Source: Thermoanaerobacterium sp. RBIITD (GTDB lineage Bacteria > Bacillota > Thermoanaerobacteria > Thermoanaerobacterales > Thermoanaerobacteraceae). From it: a stretch of DNA of 64,000 nucleotides. The position numbers were made by a program, and so were the translations under genes. The notes beneath the pieces were generated by a model. That model ran no database searches and was not told the origin of the DNA. It was given only the letters and a program-made list of their open reading frames with translations. Positions 60,137 through 64,000 of this stretch are shown here, in pieces. Positions within the stretch are counted from its first letter, which is position 1. Each line of letters starts with the position of its first letter. The stretch spans positions 1 through 64,000 of the forward strand of contig NZ_LT906662.1 in assembly GCF_900205865.1 (NCBI RefSeq), given 5' to 3'.

Positions 60137-62293
60137 TTATGCACTTATTCTATATACATCTGTTACACCATCAAGAGCTTTTAATTTATTCATTATCTTC
60201 TCAAGCTGTTCCTTCGATATAATCTCTAGTGTTAAATTTATAATGGCAATATTATCCTTAGTTGTTCTGGCGTTAACTGCTCTTACGGATATCTTTATAT
60301 CTGCTAGGATGCTTGTAACATCTGTTAAAAGACCATACCTATCATTTGCCATAATTTGAATATCTGCTTGATATGCTATATTTTTACCTTGATTCCATTC
60401 CACTTCTATTATTCTATTCTTATCATATACATAATCCTTTATATTAGGGCAATCTTTCCTGTGTATTGATACACCTCTTCCCTTTGTAACATAACCTATT
60501 ATTTCATCTCCTGGAACAGGTGAACAGCATTTAGAAAATCTCACCATAACATTATCTTCGCCCTTAACAATAACGCCCATTCCTCCGATTTTTGAGTGTT
60601 TCTTAGCATCACTTGTGGGTATTTTTTGTTTATTAATTTCACTTTCTATTTGTTTAAGTTCTTCTTTGATGCGGGGTATTATCTGATTGACTGTTAAACC
60701 ACCATACCCAATTGTTGCATACAAATCCTCTTCTGAATGTATATTAAGCTTTTTTAATACAGATTCCATAATATCGTTTTTAAGTTGTGCTTGCTGGATT
60801 CCATGTTTTTTTAATTCTCTATAGAATATTTCTTCACCACGTTCAATATTCTCTTCCCGCTTCTCCTTCTTAAACCACTGTCTTATTTTATTTTTTGCTT
60901 GCGAGCTTTTCGCAATTTGTAACCAGTCTCTACTAGGACCCCTGTCAGTATTTGATATAGTCAAAATCTCTACTATATCTCCATTTTTAAGTTCATAATC
61001 AATAGGTACTATCTTACCATTAACTTTTGCACCATTCAATCTATGGCCTATTTCAGTATGAATACTATATGCGAAATCAATCGGCGTAGATCCAGCGGGA
61101 AGGCTAATTACATCACCTTTTGGTGTAAAAACATAAACCTCGTCTGTAAACAGGTCTATCTTAAGTGTCTCCATGAATTCTTTTGCATCTTTAAGTTCTC
61201 TCTGCCATTCTAAAAGTTGTCTTAACCATGCTAATTTTGCGTCAAACTCGTCTTCTTCAGTTTTACCTTCTTTATATTTCCAATGTGCTGCAATACCGTA
61301 TTCTGCTGTCCTATGCATCTCCCACGTTCTTATCTGTATTTCAAATGGTTCACCATTTGGCCCCATGACAGTTGTATGAAGTGATTGATACATATTTGGC
61401 TTTGGCATTGCTATATAGTCTTTAAATCTTCCAGGCATCGGCTTCCACAATGTATGGACAACCCCAAGTGTGCCATAGCAATCTTTAACAGTATTTACAA
61501 TGACTCTAACTGCCATAAGGTCGTAAATCTGTTCAAAAGTCTTATTTTGTTGTTTCATTTTTTTATAAATGCTATAAAAATGCTTAGGCCTGCCATCAAC
61601 TTCGGCCTTTATGCCGATTTCCTTTAATTTTTCTTTTAACTTATTTATCAGTTCCTGTATAGATTGTTCTCTTTCTTTTCTTTTTCTTGCTACCTTCTCA
61701 ACAAGATTATAATATTCCTCAGGATGAAGATATCTAAGTGACAGATCTTCAAGTTCCCATTTAATTCTTGATATTCCAAGCCTATGTGCTATGGGTGCAT
61801 ATATTTCAAGTGTTTCTTGTGCTTTTTCTTTTTGTTTCTCTTCACTAAGATATTTAAGTGTACGCATATTATGAAGGCGATCAGCAAGCTTTATCATTAT
61901 AACCCTGATATCTTTTGCCATAGCAATAAGCATTTTCCTCATATTCTCAGCTTGTTGCTCAACTTTTGACTTATATTCAATCATACCAAGTTTTGTAACA
62001 CCATCGACTAAATCAGCGATTTCTTGTCCAAACTCACCTTTTAAGTCATCGTATGCAACCGCTGTATCTTCTATAACATCATGAAGAAGCCCACCAGCAA
62101 TCGTTGGAAGGTCCAGTTCAAGTTCTGCCAATATATATGCTACTTCTACAGGATGAACAATGTATGGTTCTCCTGAATTTCTATATTGGCCTTCATGGGC
62201 TTTTAATGCAAAATTATATGCCCTTACTATTAAGTTAACATCAACATCTGATTTGTTATACTCTTTAATTTTGTCTATAACTTTTTCAATCAT
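60137..62293 (-). CDS. relA: Bifunctional (p)ppGpp synthetase/hydrolase (RSH)
   Basis: The 718-aa stringent-response enzyme has an HD hydrolase domain ('AGGLLHDVIEDTAVAY' near residue 67, 'MIKLADRLHNMRTL' near 138). The synthetase domain contains 'GRPKHFYSIYKKMKQQNKTF' and 'AVRVIVNTVKDCYGTLGVVH', the TGS domain 'VFTPKGDVISLPAGSTPIDF', and the C-terminus has a zinc-finger-like 'RFSKCCSPVPGDEIIGY' and an ACT domain. Both catalytic sites look intact, so it should both make and degrade ppGpp. AAAGGTG precedes the ATG. It lies between apt and dtd, the usual Firmicutes order. Confidence 0.96.
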   Translation of the reverse strand: MIEKVIDKIKEYNKSDVDVNLIVRAYNFALKAHEGQYRNSGEPYIVHPVEVAYILAELELDLPTIAGGLLHDVIEDTAVAYDDLKGEFGQEIADLVDGVTKLGMIEYKSKVEQQAENMRKMLIAMAKDIRVIMIKLADRLHNMRTLKYLSEEKQKEKAQETLEIYAPIAHRLGISRIKWELEDLSLRYLHPEEYYNLVEKVARKRKEREQSIQELINKLKEKLKEIGIKAEVDGRPKHFYSIYKKMKQQNKTFEQIYDLMAVRVIVNTVKDCYGTLGVVHTLWKPMPGRFKDYIAMPKPNMYQSLHTTVMGPNGEPFEIQIRTWEMHRTAEYGIAAHWKYKEGKTEEDEFDAKLAWLRQLLEWQRELKDAKEFMETLKIDLFTDEVYVFTPKGDVISLPAGSTPIDFAYSIHTEIGHRLNGAKVNGKIVPIDYELKNGDIVEILTISNTDRGPSRDWLQIAKSSQAKNKIRQWFKKEKREENIERGEEIFYRELKKHGIQQAQLKNDIMESVLKKLNIHSEEDLYATIGYGGLTVNQIIPRIKEELKQIESEINKQKIPTSDAKKHSKIGGMGVIVKGEDNVMVRFSKCCSPVPGDEIIGYVTKGRGVSIHRKDCPNIKDYVYDKNRIIEVEWNQGKNIAYQADIQIMANDRYGLLTDVTSILADIKISVRAVNARTTKDNIAIINLTLEIISKEQLEKIMNKLKALDGVTDVYRISA

Positions 62294-62328
62294 TATAACA
62301 TTTCACCTTTAAATGCAATTATACCACA

Positions 62329-62850
62329 TTAAAACTTAATTAATGAAATTATATCATATCCGTCAAGCTTCTTACGACCATCGAGGAATGTTAATTCCGT
62401 CAAAAATAAAATGCAATCAACGATACCTCCTAATTCTTCTATTAGTTTTGCAGCAGCAAAAATAGTACCACCTGTTGCAAGTAAATCATCGACTATTACA
62501 ACTCTTTTCCCTTTTTTTATAGCATCTTTGTGTATTTCTAATGAATCCATTCCATATTCTAGCTCATACTCATACTTAATTGTTTCCGCAGGAAGTTTTC
62601 CTGGCTTTCTTACAGGTATAAAGCCAATTCCCATTTTATAAGCTAATGGTGCTCCAAATAAAAATCCTCTTGCCTCTGGTCCGGCAATCAAATCAACATT
62701 TCGTCCTTTTAATGCATCTGCAAGCATATTTACTGAATACGAAAATGCATCTTTGTCCTTTAATACAGGTGTTATATCTTTAAAACCTATCCCTTTCCTT
62801 GGAAAATCTGGTATTTCCCTAATTAACGACTTTACATCATCAAGTTTCAT
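62329..62850 (-). CDS. apt: Adenine phosphoribosyltransferase
   Basis: The 173-aa enzyme salvages adenine to AMP. 'IREIPDFPRKGIGFKDITP' is the N-terminal signature, 'AGPEARGFLFGAPLAY' the adenine loop and 'VVIVDDLLATGGTIFAAAKL' the PRPP motif. GGAGG precedes the ATG, which overlaps the recJ stop by four bases (ATGA), so translation is coupled. Confidence 0.96.
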   Translation of the reverse strand: MKLDDVKSLIREIPDFPRKGIGFKDITPVLKDKDAFSYSVNMLADALKGRNVDLIAGPEARGFLFGAPLAYKMGIGFIPVRKPGKLPAETIKYEYELEYGMDSLEIHKDAIKKGKRVVIVDDLLATGGTIFAAAKLIEELGGIVDCILFLTELTFLDGRKKLDGYDIISLIKF

Positions 62851-64000
62851 GCTGTTTCCTCCTTAAATTTTATTTTTAATATTGTATTAGCAAACTTTAA
62901 AAAATTATCTTTAGCAACATATATGCTTTTAAGATTCTCATTTTCTTGTAAGTCTATTTTTTCGTCCATATTATTTCTACCTAACACAAAAATATTATCA
63001 CTTTCTTTAACATTTATCAATCCGGTTTCATTGAGAACTTTTATGCAATATAGCACTTTTACAGTATTAATATTAAATTTGCTATATATTTGATCCTTAA
63101 ATAAAATATCGTTACTGTTTTTACTGATATTTTTATATATTTTGACAAAATCACTCCTTCTCGGCAATATCTCTTTCAAATCTTTAAAATTTGATAACAA
63201 ATCATTATCACCAAAAAGTAAATGGATTTTTACATCTCCATTATTCTGTGCTAATATATTATAAAACATTTTCGCATTAAATGGTATATCATAAAATAAT
63301 ATATTTTTAAACCTATTTATTAAATTAGCATTATTGATGTTCCAAAATATAACTCTTTGTTCATAAATTTCCCCTTGGCTTAATTTATAATCAAAAAAAT
63401 TATTCCTTTTAAGATATTTTAAAAGTTTTTGTAATTGAAATCTTGTGTTTACTATCACCGCTACATCTTCGTCGCTTTTGAAAGTTTTTAGGACATATTC
63501 ATTTTTATCGCTGATTCCCCTCATATCTATCATATTATTACAACATATATCTTTAATTTGTACATCTTGAAGATCCATCATAGTCTTTAAAAGGTTTTTA
63601 AAATATTCGATATTTCTCTCTTTAATCTTTATATCTTTAGCAATTACCTCAATTTGTTCCACATTATTCCATTCATTGATTTTAATATATCCCGCTACAT
63701 CTATGAGATCATTCACTTTTAATTTATTTATTTCGCTTCCCATATCAAACGCTATTATATCATAATCAACACCATCTTTATGCGCGCAAAGTTTTAAATG
63801 TCGATTTCCCTTGACAGTACTTATATTCTTAATAACCAAATTGTCAATACTATAAATCGGAGCAACATTGCCATTGCCAAATGGCTCTAACAGATTAATT
63901 TGTTTAACTGCATCAGCGTTAATTTTTTCATCCTTTATGTGTGACTCTATTTCTATAATCGGTACTAAATCAACATCATTCAGGCAGTCATTTGCATAAT
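62847..64000 (-). CDS. recJ: Single-stranded-DNA-specific exonuclease RecJ, C-terminal part
   Basis: The frame is open to the window edge; the N-terminal DHH catalytic domain lies outside. The start of the visible part has the RecJ motif 'INLLEPFGNGNVAPIY', followed by an OB-fold region ('FDMGSEINKLKVNDLIDVAG') and the long, poorly conserved C-terminal extension found in clostridial RecJ. RecJ degrades 5' single-stranded DNA in repair. It overlaps apt by four bases. The internal TTG at 63839 is not a real start. Confidence 0.85.
   Translation of the reverse strand, partial: YANDCLNDVDLVPIIEIESHIKDEKINADAVKQINLLEPFGNGNVAPIYSIDNLVIKNISTVKGNRHLKLCAHKDGVDYDIIAFDMGSEINKLKVNDLIDVAGYIKINEWNNVEQIEVIAKDIKIKERNIEYFKNLLKTMMDLQDVQIKDICCNNMIDMRGISDKNEYVLKTFKSDEDVAVIVNTRFQLQKLLKYLKRNNFFDYKLSQGEIYEQRVIFWNINNANLINRFKNILFYDIPFNAKMFYNILAQNNGDVKIHLLFGDNDLLSNFKDLKEILPRRSDFVKIYKNISKNSNDILFKDQIYSKFNINTVKVLYCIKVLNETGLINVKESDNIFVLGRNNMDEKIDLQENENLKSIYVAKDNFLKFANTILKIKFKEETA

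Overview
The window is a low-GC, thermoanaerobe-type Clostridia chromosome (Thermoanaerobacterium/Thermoanaerobacter-like; this placement is inferred from AT-rich coding, Gram-positive ribosome binding sites, a PyrR-controlled pyr operon, the recJ-apt-relA-dtd block and mannan phosphorylase genes). It has a conserved core at both ends and a large accessory region in between.

Layout. 1-2200: rqcH (three frameshifts) and thpR. 2300-7200: wreckage of a GNAT gene, a regulator and a lipoprotein around an apparently intact IS21 element. 7700-36900: an accessory island, read almost entirely on the minus strand, built from repeated cassettes and interrupted by IS3, IS1182, IS30, IS1380 and IS110 elements. 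37500-40800: a beta-mannoside locus (GH5, two GH130 genes with one truncated, a broken LacI regulator). 41170-47200: an rRNA operon (16S-23S-5S-tRNA-Asn, minus strand) without spacer tRNAs but with two intervening sequences in 23S, one of which encodes a GIY-YIG nuclease. 47500-64000: rlmI, pyrR-pyrB-pyrC-pyrF-pyrK-pyrD-pyrE, an AIR-synthase-like gene, an IS1182 copy, and recJ-apt-relA-dtd-MBL hydrolase.

The most unusual content is the cassette system. A unit, in transcription order, is: a small secreted beta-type protein (144 aa); a 272-aa GAF-like/HTH regulator that resembles the sensor half of AcoR-type activators but has no AAA+ domain; a pair of 17-bp dyads (consensus GTKCCGAAATTCGGCAC) that abut a promoter; a conserved structured 5' leader ending in AAAAGGGAGATG; and a secreted protein that differs in every cassette (7704, 23768, 28616 and 35082; deleted in the unit near 15800). 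A second repeating unit encodes a 4-TM protein, a VanZ-family protein and a secreted copper-amine-oxidase-N-like ('stalk') protein; one copy of the stalk gene instead follows a membrane-anchored beta-propeller gene. An ABC exporter with two accessory genes lies between two of these units. The regulator presumably binds the dyads and activates the downstream secreted gene. The regulator operon itself has two TTTTCGTTC repeats exactly 21 bp apart upstream of its -35, as expected for a LytTR-type response regulator. No function for the secreted proteins can be read from the sequence.

Many accessory genes carry single-base indels, mostly in short homopolymers, whereas the core genes from 47.5 kb onward are all open. 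The island therefore looks like a decaying, recombining multigene family, although sequencing error cannot be excluded for individual cases.
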